Origin: Croceivirga sp.
GTDB taxonomy: Bacteria > Bacteroidota > Bacteroidia > Flavobacteriales > Flavobacteriaceae
Assembly (NCBI GenBank): GCA_028284935.1
Contig: JANQQQ010000022.1
Span: forward strand, 62,001 to 126,000
Direction: 5' to 3'
Length of the DNA: 64,000 nucleotides
Both the position numbers and the translations under genes were made by a program. The first letter of the stretch is position 1, and each line of letters opens with the position of its first letter. Positions 51,123 through 59,176 of this stretch are shown here, one piece after another. The notes under the pieces were generated by a model, which worked only from the letters and a program-made list of their open reading frames with translations, made no database searches and was not told where the DNA came from.

Positions 51123-51548
51123 TTATGCTTGTGGTGGATGGAAGATATCCCAATACCCTAAATGGGAATAATGATTTGCAATCAATGGAAATGACTTCTT
51201 AGCTGATATAATGCATTTTGTTTGGGAAAGCTTTTTGCTAAAGCTAAAGATTACAAATTCATATTCACTATGAACAAGTTGAGGAAGCTCATGTTCTTTT
51301 TCTGATTGCTGTTCTTGCAATTGTTGCATCAAGTAGCATTTACCGTTACAACTCAACTTTGGCTTTTCCTTATTGATACAAAGTACTTCTTTGATGTACT
51401 CATTATTTGCCAAAAAATCTACCCATACCGAAATGTTTACCACTGGTTGTGCGTGTAAACAAGATAGAAGTAGTATAGCAAGAATTCGATGCAAATTTTT
51501 CTTTTTGCAAAGATAAAAATTGAACGAATTGCCTACTCTAAATATCAT
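51123..51548 (-). CDS. small conserved Cys-containing protein of the type found near metal/TonB genes
   Basis: Start ATG 51548 was chosen over a TTG at 51581. The 141-residue protein has a hydrophobic N-terminal segment (HRILAILLLSCLHAQPVV), a VLCINKEKPKLSCNGKCYLMQQL block with three cysteines, and a terminal IFHPPQA. This architecture recurs in Bacteroidota as a short protein next to TonB-dependent receptors or copper/heme genes. No receptor lies next to it here. Function unknown; metal or redox sensing is a guess. Confidence 0.62.
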   Translation of the reverse strand: MIFRVGNSFNFYLCKKKNLHRILAILLLSCLHAQPVVNISVWVDFLANNEYIKEVLCINKEKPKLSCNGKCYLMQQLQEQQSEKEHELPQLVHSEYEFVIFSFSKKLSQTKCIISAKKSFPLIANHYSHLGYWDIFHPPQA

Positions 51549-51732
51549 AAAACAATACGCTGATTTTATAGGACAAATCAATTAAATACTAAGATGAGCA
51601 AAGTCTGCTCGTTGTGAATAAGCAAAATCCATTTGATTGAAAATTACGCTATATTGGCAATCCATTTTAGTTGTAGGTGCCATTTAAAAGAAATATTAGC
51701 AGAAAACGATTCATGAAAGTCGAATTACGCTT

Positions 51733-52212
51733 ATGGAAATTGTAAGAACAACCAATCTGAATCAAAATCAAAAAGCAGGAATATTGAAAATATGGAATTC
51801 TGAATATCCTGATTTTCTTACTTTCAAAACCGAAAATGAATTTGATAACTACTTAAATAGTTTAGACAATTCGGAGCACTTAGTGGTCAGGGAAAATGAA
51901 AGCCAAATTGGTTGGCTCGTAAAATTTGACAGAAGTGGACAAAAATGGTTTGTCATTATGGTTAGTCCAAATAAACAAACCAAAGGTATAGGGACTAAAC
52001 TTATTAATCTTGCTAAAACTAATTCAACTGAATTAAACGGTTGGGCAATTGATAAAAACATTTATCGTAAAGCAAATGACGAATTGTATATTTCACCTTT
52101 AGGATTTTATGAAAAAATGGGTTTTAAAATCACTAATGAAGAGTTCGATAAAACTAAATTTTCAGCATTAAAAATTACGTGGATGCAAAAATCCGCGAAC
52201 AATGATGATTAA
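51733..52212 (+). CDS. GNAT family N-acetyltransferase
   Basis: The 159-residue protein has the GNAT core: WFVIMVSPNKQTKGIGTKLINLAK (acyl-CoA loop, Q-T-K-G-I-G) and a C-terminal PLGFYEKMGFKI motif. The substrate is unknown. Its last 11 bp overlap the start of the AraC gene, so they are co-transcribed and the regulator may control or respond to its product. Confidence 0.85.
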   Translation: MEIVRTTNLNQNQKAGILKIWNSEYPDFLTFKTENEFDNYLNSLDNSEHLVVRENESQIGWLVKFDRSGQKWFVIMVSPNKQTKGIGTKLINLAKTNSTELNGWAIDKNIYRKANDELYISPLGFYEKMGFKITNEEFDKTKFSALKITWMQKSANNDD

Positions 52213-53107
52213 GGAATATAGCACATCAGAATTCAAAGAAAAATATACTCACAAATCTGTAGATAAAGCTGACTTGTTTCTTCCCGGATACGAAGATTTT
52301 TTTTGTTTACGTCTTGAAGATTTAATATCCTATGCCAGCATTCCTGTTCCGCCTTCCAAAGAAAAAAGTCACTCTATAATTTATGTTGCCAACGGGATTT
52401 ATAAGTTTAAAAAAGGAAACAAAACCTATGAAATAAAGCCCAATGAGTTTATCGTTATTCCTGCCGGTGAAGTCTTCTCTATAGATACTATTGACGATGA
52501 CTTAAAAGGATATACTATACACTTTTCGCCGACCTACCTTATCGATTCTGTCAGCGCCATAAGCGTGCTCAACCATTTTGAGTTTTTACTTCCATTTACA
52601 AACTCACATTTTAATTCAATTACCGATAAGGCACTTGTTTTGAATATTTTTAAGCGACTAAATGCTTTGTATATAGAAAACGTTGAGACCAACACCGCTT
52701 TGATCACAACTTACATTCTTGCATTATTGTATGAGCTAAAAAAAGAATATGCTTTCTTAAAACCCCATAACTCTAATATATACAAAGCTTTAAGTCATCA
52801 GTTTAAACAAGTGCTGTTTCAAAATTTTAAAAGCTTGCATCGCACATCGGAATATGCCAAACTCCTAAAGATTACTCCCAACCATCTAAACAAAGTCCTT
52901 AAAACAACTACTAATAGATCCCCTAAGCAGTGGATTAATGAGACTCTTATTTTAGAAGCCAAATATCTATTAAACCAAACAAATCTTAACATTAACGAAA
53001 TTGCCCATGAACTGGGTTTTGACGACCCTTCTTACTTTTCAAGACTTTTCAGAAAGATTGAAAATACTACACCAACGGATTATAAGAATATGATTGAAAA
53101 ATCCTGA
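52202..53107 (+). CDS. AraC family transcriptional regulator
   Basis: The 301-residue protein has an N-terminal cupin (KSHSIIYVANGIYKFKKGNK, then NEFIVIPAGEVFSID) and a C-terminal AraC HTH pair (TSEYAKLLKITPNHLNKVL and INEIAHELGFDDPSYFSRLFRK). It is followed by membrane-protein genes at 53177, whose promoter carries a weak 21-bp direct repeat. Confidence 0.88.
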   Translation: MMIKEYSTSEFKEKYTHKSVDKADLFLPGYEDFFCLRLEDLISYASIPVPPSKEKSHSIIYVANGIYKFKKGNKTYEIKPNEFIVIPAGEVFSIDTIDDDLKGYTIHFSPTYLIDSVSAISVLNHFEFLLPFTNSHFNSITDKALVLNIFKRLNALYIENVETNTALITTYILALLYELKKEYAFLKPHNSNIYKALSHQFKQVLFQNFKSLHRTSEYAKLLKITPNHLNKVLKTTTNRSPKQWINETLILEAKYLLNQTNLNINEIAHELGFDDPSYFSRLFRKIENTTPTDYKNMIEKS

Positions 53108-53157
53108 CATTTATTTTTTGAGTCCTACGACAAAAGTTGTTTCTCTACTTAGTTTTG
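53097..53157 (+). promoter_or_regulatory. possible weak AraC-type double site and -7 box
   Basis: AAAAATCCTG (53097-53106) and TTGAGTCCTA (53118-53127) share A.TCCT with a 21-bp offset. A perfect -7 box TAGTTTTG (53150-53157) begins 23 bp after the second copy. The geometry matches the other sites, but the repeat itself is weak. Confidence 0.35.
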
Positions 53158-53176
53158 CTGCAAATTGCATAAAACT

Positions 53177-53641
53177 ATGTACAACGCTTTATTGAGTATT
53201 CATTCTCTACTAAGATGGTTCGTGATTTTAAGTCTTTTACTTTCAATCGGTATAGCATTGAGAGGCTATTTGACGAATCGTACTTTCTCGCCTGCAGATA
53301 ACAGAATAAGACATTGGACGGCGACTATAGGGCACGTACAGCTTATCATAGGAATTTTATTGTATCTCAAGAGTCCGATTGCACAATATCTCTACACCCA
53401 CTTCAACGATGCAGTTGGCAATTGGCAGGTATTATTCTTCGGGGTTGTCCATTCCCTGTTAATGCTCATTGCTATTGTCGTATTGACTTTGGGTTCTGCT
53501 TTTGCCAAGCGAAAAGCTACGGATGGGTTAAAGTATAAAACAATACTTATCTGGTATTCTGTGACACTGCTCATCATTTTTATTGCTATCCCGTGGCCGT
53601 TTTCCCCTCTAGCTGAGCGTCCATTTATCCGAAGTTTTTAA
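53177..53641 (+). CDS. four-span membrane protein, cytochrome-b-like
   Basis: The start was set at ATG 53177 (MYNALLSIHSLLRWFVILSL); a TTG four codons upstream is also in frame. The 154-residue protein has four hydrophobic spans. His residues in SIHSLLRW, ATIGHVQLIIG and GVVHSLLML could serve as heme ligands. Such proteins are labelled 'cytochrome b' or hypothetical in Bacteroidota. It is translated with the next two genes. Confidence 0.7.
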   Translation: MYNALLSIHSLLRWFVILSLLLSIGIALRGYLTNRTFSPADNRIRHWTATIGHVQLIIGILLYLKSPIAQYLYTHFNDAVGNWQVLFFGVVHSLLMLIAIVVLTLGSAFAKRKATDGLKYKTILIWYSVTLLIIFIAIPWPFSPLAERPFIRSF

Positions 53642-53643
53642 TC

Positions 53644-53961
53644 ATGAAATTGTTCAAAACCCATATTGGCCGGTTACGTATTATTGCAATTTTAGAAGGT
53701 ATCTCGTTGTTGGTATTGGTATTCATATCCGTGCCACTAAAACGTATTTACGGAATTACAGAAGTATCCAGTGTTGTTGGCCCCATACACGGTGTCCTAT
53801 TTTTGCTCTTTATTTTTAATACGATTAGCACGGGCATTGAATATAAATGGAAATTTAAAGAAACAACTTGGAAGGTTTTACTGGCGTGCATTATTCCTTT
53901 TGGTACGTTCTATATTGATAACAAAATATTGAAACCTATTTATGAGCTCGAAGTCAAATAA
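53644..53961 (+). CDS. DUF3817 membrane protein
   Basis: The 105-residue protein has three spans and the DUF3817 pattern (LRIIAILEGISLLVLVFISVPLK, VVGPIHGVLFLLFIF, CIIPFGTFYIDNKIL). It starts 2 bp after the preceding gene. No biochemical function is known for the family. Confidence 0.85.
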   Translation: MKLFKTHIGRLRIIAILEGISLLVLVFISVPLKRIYGITEVSSVVGPIHGVLFLLFIFNTISTGIEYKWKFKETTWKVLLACIIPFGTFYIDNKILKPIYELEVK

Positions 53962-54193
53962 TTTTTACCTCTATAAAACTAGTGTCCAAAATTCTTACGA
54001 CATATATGAGCTAACACCATACTTGAATGGGATTGTGATATCAGAAAGCTGGTCTTTTGACCTTGAGGATTGTGATAATGTACTATGTCTTACTTGCACT
54101 AAAAAGGCTAAACTACAGGTTGAGAGACTGTTTCGGATTAAGGGCTTTTTTATTGAAGAGCTACATTATTTGGATAACGAAAAGCTAAATTAG
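53942..54193 (+). CDS. small HMA-like protein lacking the CxxC metal site
   Basis: The 83-residue protein overlaps the DUF3817 gene by 20 bp. Its pattern (YKTSVQNSYDIYELTPYLNG, ESWSFDLEDCDNVLCLTC, VERLFRIKGFFIEEL) follows the beta-alpha-beta-beta-alpha-beta order of heavy-metal-associated domains. The usual loop CxxC is absent; the Cys residues present lie on the second and third strands. Assignment is by pattern only. Confidence 0.55.
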   Translation: MSSKSNNFYLYKTSVQNSYDIYELTPYLNGIVISESWSFDLEDCDNVLCLTCTKKAKLQVERLFRIKGFFIEELHYLDNEKLN

Positions 54194-54276
54194 TTGATAC
54201 AGCCTTATAGTTATTTTCATATGAATGGATCTATAACGAACCAATTATAAAAATTGCACATACCAATACCCCTTGC

Positions 54277-55128
54277 TTATCCTACTCTTTGAAAATGGTT
54301 GGTCTCCCTAAAGGTCTGTGGAGTTACACCAGTATTCTTCTTGAAAAAGCGACAGAAATAGGATGTATCATTATACCCCAATTCATAGGCAATTTGATTG
54401 ATGGTATGTTCGGTCTGGATAAGCTCACCTTTAATTTCAAGGATAACGCGTTCTTGTATCGTCTCGCTGGCACTTTGACCCGTGACTTCCCGCACGGTAT
54501 CATTTAAATAGGTTGGTGATATGTATAGCTTTTCGGCATAGTCCGATACCTTTCGGATGGTCTTAAAATTCTTTTCAAGTAATTTTTTAAATCGTGCGGT
54601 GATGAGATGCTTTCGTGAAAGCGAGGAATGGCTGTCATCTTCATTAAAATCATTGATACGCTCAATCTCAATAAGCAGTACGTTGAGATAAAGACGGCAT
54701 AGCAAATCATCGTTTATACTCTCTCTGTTATTGACCTCAAAAGTAATTTTTTGCTGAATATCAAAGAGGTTTTCCCATTGGTTTTTAGACGGCTTTAGAA
54801 CCGGAAGACGGTTGAGTTGAAAGAAAGGGTAAAAACATAACTTGACTTGATTTTTCAAGCATAACAGGAAATAATCCGTATCAAAAATGAGTTCAAATCC
54901 ACTGATGTCGGCCGAATGTTCCAGAACCTGAAATGACTGACCAGGTGCTAAAAAATAAATGTTTTTGGCATTTACTTCGTGTGTCTTATCACTTATTCTT
55001 AATGACAAACCGCCTTGTTGTATGAAGGCAATGCGGTATTCGTCTTTTGCATTCGTGCTGTACGAACTGAGCGTAGTTCCCTCTGAGGCAGATAAGCGGT
55101 CAATTTTGATATAATTGGATTTCTGCAT
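54277..55128 (-). CDS. AraC family transcriptional regulator
   Basis: The 283-residue protein has an N-terminal cupin domain (IAFIQQGGLSLRISDKTHEV, NIYFLAPGQSFQVLEHS) and a C-terminal AraC HTH pair (VSDYAEKLYISPTYLNDTV and INQIAYELGYNDTSYFCRFFKK). Its ATG shares a base with the stop of the acetolactate-decarboxylase-like gene, so it is the third gene of a leftward operon with a flavoprotein and that lipoprotein. Confidence 0.88.
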   Translation of the reverse strand: MQKSNYIKIDRLSASEGTTLSSYSTNAKDEYRIAFIQQGGLSLRISDKTHEVNAKNIYFLAPGQSFQVLEHSADISGFELIFDTDYFLLCLKNQVKLCFYPFFQLNRLPVLKPSKNQWENLFDIQQKITFEVNNRESINDDLLCRLYLNVLLIEIERINDFNEDDSHSSLSRKHLITARFKKLLEKNFKTIRKVSDYAEKLYISPTYLNDTVREVTGQSASETIQERVILEIKGELIQTEHTINQIAYELGYNDTSYFCRFFKKNTGVTPQTFRETNHFQRVG

Positions 55129-55919
55129 TACATGGATACTGTTTTTTCTGGTATAATTTTCATTTTATCATAGGCCGCATCGGTTGGAATATCCACTGAA
55201 AATGAGGTCATTTCCATAATTTCAAGTGTTCCTTTTTTGAGCACATAACGAGGTGCACAGCCTGCATTTTGTGTCTGATTCATCGTGTCACTCACAAAGT
55301 GAAAGTGCAAACCAGGATAGTTTACTTTACCCAGATAAGGCGGTAACTGAAAACCAACCAATGTTCCCTGTACATCCTTGAGGTTGTGATAAATCATATC
55401 ATCCACAATCTTATTAATGGGTGGAAAAGGTTGTTCCGTTACTTTTTCTTGACTGCGTGCCGTTAGTTCGCTAAAAGTGCCGTGAACCTTTAGCGCATAC
55501 ATCTTCTTTTCAATATCTAGATTTTCTGCAATCCAAGATTTAAGACTATCCGCAGATAGGCTCTCAAAATAAACTTCCTGTTCTGATTTGAAATATGTGA
55601 CCATTGCAGATGGTGTGTTTTCTGAAAGGTCCTGGACAACCTCTGCAGAACCGTCAGGTTTTGCACGGTAAATGGTTCCGTCCAGAACCACCATCTCGCC
55701 ATCCAAATTGTTAAAGGTACCTAAGCCAAAATCGCCATTTCCGACGACAGTACTAAGAGGAAATGTACCTTCATAATATCCTGACATGAAGGCGCCCCTA
55801 TAATTAAAGTGGTGTAAATTCTTTTCTTTCTTCATTACAAATTGATTTTCTTTTGTTTGTTCATTGCAAGCCATAAATAGCAATGCAAACGCTACGATAT
55901 GTATTGAATTTACTTTCAT
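55128..55919 (-). CDS. alpha-acetolactate decarboxylase-like lipoprotein with an altered zinc site
   Basis: The 263-residue protein has a lipobox (FALLFMACNEQ) and strong AlDC features: STVVGNGDFGLGTFNNLDGE, MVVLDGTIYRAKPDG, GTLVGFQLPPYLGKVNYPG and the zinc pair His205-x-His207 in LHFHFVSD. The third ligand His, usually in GGHV eleven residues on, is replaced: the aligned segment reads NQTQNAGC and carries a Cys221. Either Cys serves as ligand or activity is lost. The protein may now bind a 2-acetolactate-like signal for the co-transcribed AraC regulator. Confidence 0.84.
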   Translation of the reverse strand: MKVNSIHIVAFALLFMACNEQTKENQFVMKKEKNLHHFNYRGAFMSGYYEGTFPLSTVVGNGDFGLGTFNNLDGEMVVLDGTIYRAKPDGSAEVVQDLSENTPSAMVTYFKSEQEVYFESLSADSLKSWIAENLDIEKKMYALKVHGTFSELTARSQEKVTEQPFPPINKIVDDMIYHNLKDVQGTLVGFQLPPYLGKVNYPGLHFHFVSDTMNQTQNAGCAPRYVLKKGTLEIMEMTSFSVDIPTDAAYDKMKIIPEKTVSM

Positions 55920-56920
55920 TGATATTGCTGTGTTATCAATTCGTGATTAAGGCTAAAAGCCGCTTTGGCACCCGAAGCATTGGCAATGGATACTGCTCTA
56001 AATGGTGTTGTAGCATCGCCTACCGCATATATTCCCGGAACAGTTGTTCGCTGAAAATCATTTACTTGGATATGACCTGTTTCGGCCAATTCGCAACCCA
56101 TTTGCTCAGGTATTTTGCAATGCTGCTCATATTTGGCACGATGATAAAGCGCATCGATATCTACAGAGGTACCGTCTTTAAAATCAAGTTGGCTCATATA
56201 CCCCTTCTCGTGATGGATTATTGAGATTTCCTCTTCAACTACTTTAACACCCAGTTTACTTACTTCCTCTTTATCAAAAACAGCGGTACCGTTTGAATAA
56301 ATGGTCAAATCATCTGTCCAATTCAGAATGAGCTTTGCAAAATCGGCTGCGCTTTCATCATTGACGAATATTCCCGTATTTTTTGATTTTACTTCATATC
56401 CGTGACAATACGGGCAATGGATGGCCGAAATACCCCAACAATCCGCGAACCCTTCAATTGCGGGCATTAAATCCTTCACCCCAGTGGCAAAAATTATTTT
56501 TCCTGTTTTATAGCGTTTTTTCGAAAGCGTACTTATCTCAAAGTTTCCGTCGCTACCTTCAACATCGGTTACTACATCATTTTTATGAAATACCGTGGGA
56601 TACGCTAAGACCTGTTCTTTAGCAAGTGTCGAAATATGACCTGGTGTTGCACCGTCTTGGGTAATGAAATTATGTGAGTGTGGGGTTTGGGCATTGCAAG
56701 GTTTACCGCTATCGATTACCAAAGTCTTTCGAATAGAACGCCCCATTGTCATAGCTGCGGCGAGGCCGGAATAACTACCTCCGATGATAATTACATCATA
56801 CATATCTTTTTCCAATCTTGTTTTAGTTGAACCAAATGATGTGTAAGGCATTAAACCAAGGCCTGTAGTGGCGAGCGCAACCTGCTTCCCAAACCTTCTG
56901 CGGTCAATAGCACTTTTCAC
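55916..56920 (-). CDS. thioredoxin-reductase-like flavoprotein with a Tat-type signal
   Basis: Start GTG 56920 gives MKSAIDRRRFGKQVALATTG, a twin-arginine-type signal; another GTG at 56977 would add 19 residues. The mature part has the FAD motif YDVIIIGGSYSGLAAAM, a redox pair C169PYC172 in HCPYCHGYE and the second FAD motif GIYAVGDATTPF. CPYC-containing relatives are single-domain disulphide oxidoreductases of the GliT/HlmI type. Export of such a flavoprotein is unusual. It overlaps the AlDC-like gene by 4 bp. Confidence 0.82.
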   Translation of the reverse strand: MKSAIDRRRFGKQVALATTGLGLMPYTSFGSTKTRLEKDMYDVIIIGGSYSGLAAAMTMGRSIRKTLVIDSGKPCNAQTPHSHNFITQDGATPGHISTLAKEQVLAYPTVFHKNDVVTDVEGSDGNFEISTLSKKRYKTGKIIFATGVKDLMPAIEGFADCWGISAIHCPYCHGYEVKSKNTGIFVNDESAADFAKLILNWTDDLTIYSNGTAVFDKEEVSKLGVKVVEEEISIIHHEKGYMSQLDFKDGTSVDIDALYHRAKYEQHCKIPEQMGCELAETGHIQVNDFQRTTVPGIYAVGDATTPFRAVSIANASGAKAAFSLNHELITQQYQ

Positions 56921-57027
56921 AACTGAAATAGATGCTCTTTTGTAATCAATTACATTTCTTGAGGTCCTTTTAATCACTCGTTAAAATTAATGAGATGAAT
57001 CAGAAATAGTGTATGCTAGATTACGTT

Positions 57028-57252
57028 TCATATGGTATAAATCACATCTAAAGTGGTGTAACAACGGAACGGTTGATCAAGAAAAAAGATGAACTCGCTG
57101 GAACCACCAGCGTAGAAACGTGTATCGAATATGTTATTGAAATTTAGGGTAATGTTCGCTTGTCCAGTATTTTCAGCAGGTATGAATGAAAGATTTATCA
57201 ATTTATCTACGTTCGTAAATCCAAGCAGATCGAAGGACCTTGCTATAAGAAC
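57028..57252 (-). pseudogene. C-terminal remnant of a TonB-dependent receptor
   Basis: A minus-strand frame from just after a TAA (57253-57255) to TGA at 57028 encodes about 74 residues that read like the last strands of a siderophore-type receptor. It includes QANITLNFNNIFDTRFYAGG, the conserved NNIFDTRYYAGG-type motif, then a segment with PFR and TLDV near the end. No start codon, plug domain or remaining barrel is present between here and 57388, so most of the gene has been lost. Confidence 0.68.
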
Positions 57253-57338
57253 TTACTCCGTTGGCTTAGGGTCTTGTTAACCGTTAGTTTTAATAGACAA
57301 AATAAAAGCTCATCAAACTTTTCGGTGATGACTTTTAT

Positions 57339-57366
57339 AAAAAAGAGAGATTGTTTCCAACCTCCC
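57339..57366 (-). terminator. intrinsic terminator of the NTF2-like operon
   Basis: On the minus strand GGGAGGTTG and CAATCTCTC pair over 9 bp (two G-T wobbles) around a GAAA loop, followed by TTTTTT. It lies 21 bp after the last NTF2-like gene. Confidence 0.85.
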
Positions 57367-57387
57367 TTTTATCCATTTTAAGTTAAC

Positions 57388-57759
57388 CTATAAATTGGAC
57401 CAATCGATATAGATATAATATTCTGCTATCTTATTGTCCCTCATTTTAAAGACATCACATACGGGAACGGTCAAGGTGGTATCATCCAATCGAGTGTAGG
57501 TGACAATGCCACGGTGCACTACTGAATCACCGCTCTCGAATGTATCGCTCATTTCGTGCTCAATGATCTTCACAACTGGGAAAAACCCATTCAAGGTCTC
57601 AGCTATGGCCTTTTTTCCTTTTACCGGTTCTAAATTTCCTGCCTGGAATACGCAGTCGTCCGTTAAAAACGAGAGTACTTTTTCAGTATCTTTTGCGTCA
57701 AGGGAAGGTGATAATCCTTCCAGATACCCATATCTTTCTTTTGTTTCAAAAGTTTCCAT
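57388..57759 (-). CDS. NTF2/SnoaL-like protein (gene 4 of the operon)
   Basis: The ATG at 57759 was chosen over a TTG at 57783. The 123-residue cytosolic cone-fold protein reads LSPSLDAKDTEKVLSFLTDDCVFQAGN, VKGKKAIAETLNGFF and IVTYTRLDDTTLTVPVCDVFKMRDNKIAEYYIYIDW, a SnoaL-like pattern with an acidic/aromatic pocket. Members act as isomerases, hydratases or binding proteins. Last of four related genes. Confidence 0.84.
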   Translation of the reverse strand: METFETKERYGYLEGLSPSLDAKDTEKVLSFLTDDCVFQAGNLEPVKGKKAIAETLNGFFPVVKIIEHEMSDTFESGDSVVHRGIVTYTRLDDTTLTVPVCDVFKMRDNKIAEYYIYIDWSNL

Positions 57760-57786
57760 AATTCTGTTCTTTATAATTTTCAAAAA

Positions 57787-58686
57787 TTAATTTTGCCCGA
57801 AGTCTTGATTAAAAGCAGCTTCTTGATTGGTAGGCTCTAGATACTCAGTCCATTTGTTGATCAAGCCATTTTCGAATCCAAACACGCTTATGATATTGTC
57901 ATTGGTGTACACATATCCATTCTTGAATGTAAACTTGATGTCAAACTCAGTTATCACATAATCGCTACCAGATGGATAAGTGCGTAAGTTGAAAATCTCA
58001 ACGGTTTCCATAAGATTGGGCATAACACTAAACAATTCTGCAATGGTTTTACTGCCCTTATGGACTTTTATTTTAAAAAAGTCTGAAGCAAATGGATTGG
58101 AATACACCGCATCCTCGGTAAAGAAACTTTCCATTTTGTTCATATCCTTTTCTCGTAATGATTGCAAGAATCGTTTGATATGCTCAATATTCTTATTGCC
58201 TATCACCTTTACAAAATTGTCTGGATTGAAGTATTCGGTCAATCGAACCACCTTTCCATTCTTGAATTCAAATGTGCCTATCAACTCGTTTTGATAGTTT
58301 TGTTCGCTACCATTCAATTCTATGTCCACTCCCCATTTCACCACAATCTGGTCTTCATCTTCTAGGGGATTAATTTCGATATGGGTAAAATTCAAATCCC
58401 CGTATCCTGAAAGAAGGTTTCTATAAGCATCTCCCAAAGCGTCTTTACCCTCAACGGATTTTGGGAAGCCATCTGGAGCAAATGGAATGAGCAGTACCCC
58501 ATTTTCATCCCAGTAGGACAACCAGGTATCCAGGTCTTTGTTGCCCATAGCGTTGAACATTTGTTTTACGGTTTCTGTATTAGTTCTTGTTAACGTTTTC
58601 ATTTTTTTTGTTTTTATCTGTGAATAATGTATTGTTGGCATTGCCAATAAAATGATCATGGCAATTGTTGTGATTTTTGTTTTCAT
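57787..58686 (-). CDS. exported double SnoaL/NTF2-like protein (gene 3 of the operon)
   Basis: The start was set at ATG 58686, which gives a signal peptide (ITTIAMIILLAMPTIHYSQ); a longer frame to 58824 would overlap the upstream gene. The 299-residue protein contains two SnoaL-like domains, about 35-160 (VKQMFNAMGNKDLDTWLSYW, FEFKNGKVVRLTEYFNP) and about 165-290 (IKRFLQSLREKDMNKMESFF, NIISVFGFENGLINKWTEYLEP). It is a fused or duplicated relative of its neighbours, directed to the periplasm. Confidence 0.84.
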   Translation of the reverse strand: MKTKITTIAMIILLAMPTIHYSQIKTKKMKTLTRTNTETVKQMFNAMGNKDLDTWLSYWDENGVLLIPFAPDGFPKSVEGKDALGDAYRNLLSGYGDLNFTHIEINPLEDEDQIVVKWGVDIELNGSEQNYQNELIGTFEFKNGKVVRLTEYFNPDNFVKVIGNKNIEHIKRFLQSLREKDMNKMESFFTEDAVYSNPFASDFFKIKVHKGSKTIAELFSVMPNLMETVEIFNLRTYPSGSDYVITEFDIKFTFKNGYVYTNDNIISVFGFENGLINKWTEYLEPTNQEAAFNQDFGQN

Positions 58687-58696
58687 GACTACTTTT

Positions 58697-59173
58697 TTAA
58701 AATATTGCGGAGTTTCCCAGCGCATATAATTGGTCATAGACCACTCCGCTAATTTTCCACTGTTTTCCCTCTTTAACCAGCGTGTGTTTATAGGTTCCGA
58801 AAGCCAGGTGATGTCGCTCTGCATTCAAAGCTGGTTTGGCGACATGTATAGCAGTGATATATGATTCTGAGGTCGCAACCTCTCCTTCAAAGGTCACTTT
58901 GAAATTGGTGACAGTATGTAAGGTCGAGGCAAACTTCTCAAAAAGCGTTTCCCATTGCTGAATCATCTCCTCAGCTACTACAACTTCGGTTTTAGGTCTA
59001 GGAACTTCGGGATTGGTCTCGGTGATGTGCAATAGGGATACTTCTTTGGTAAATTGTGCTTCACAGCCTTCCCAGTCTTTCTCATCAGCCGCTCTCAAAT
59101 ATGCAATTACAGTATCCTTTACATCTTGCTTGTCCAAATATTCTTGGATTTGGTTCTGTGTCTTGGTTTCCAT
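58697..59173 (-). CDS. NTF2-like family protein (gene 2 of the operon)
   Basis: The 158-residue cytosolic protein has a SnoaL_4-type pattern: VIAYLRAADEKDWEGCEAQF, VVVAEEMIQQWETLF and HHLAFGTYKHTLVKEGKQWK. It follows the first NTF2-like gene by 3 bp. The substrate pocket cannot be identified further. Confidence 0.85.
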   Translation of the reverse strand: METKTQNQIQEYLDKQDVKDTVIAYLRAADEKDWEGCEAQFTKEVSLLHITETNPEVPRPKTEVVVAEEMIQQWETLFEKFASTLHTVTNFKVTFEGEVATSESYITAIHVAKPALNAERHHLAFGTYKHTLVKEGKQWKISGVVYDQLYALGNSAIF

Positions 59174-59176
59174 TTT

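Larger units (their letters stand above)
56978..57387. other. intergenic region with receptor remnant and terminator
   Basis: Apart from the TonB-receptor remnant and the terminator at 57339-57366 nothing else is recognisable. The promoter of the flavoprotein operon should lie near 56921-57027, but no clear -7 box was found. Confidence 0.5.
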
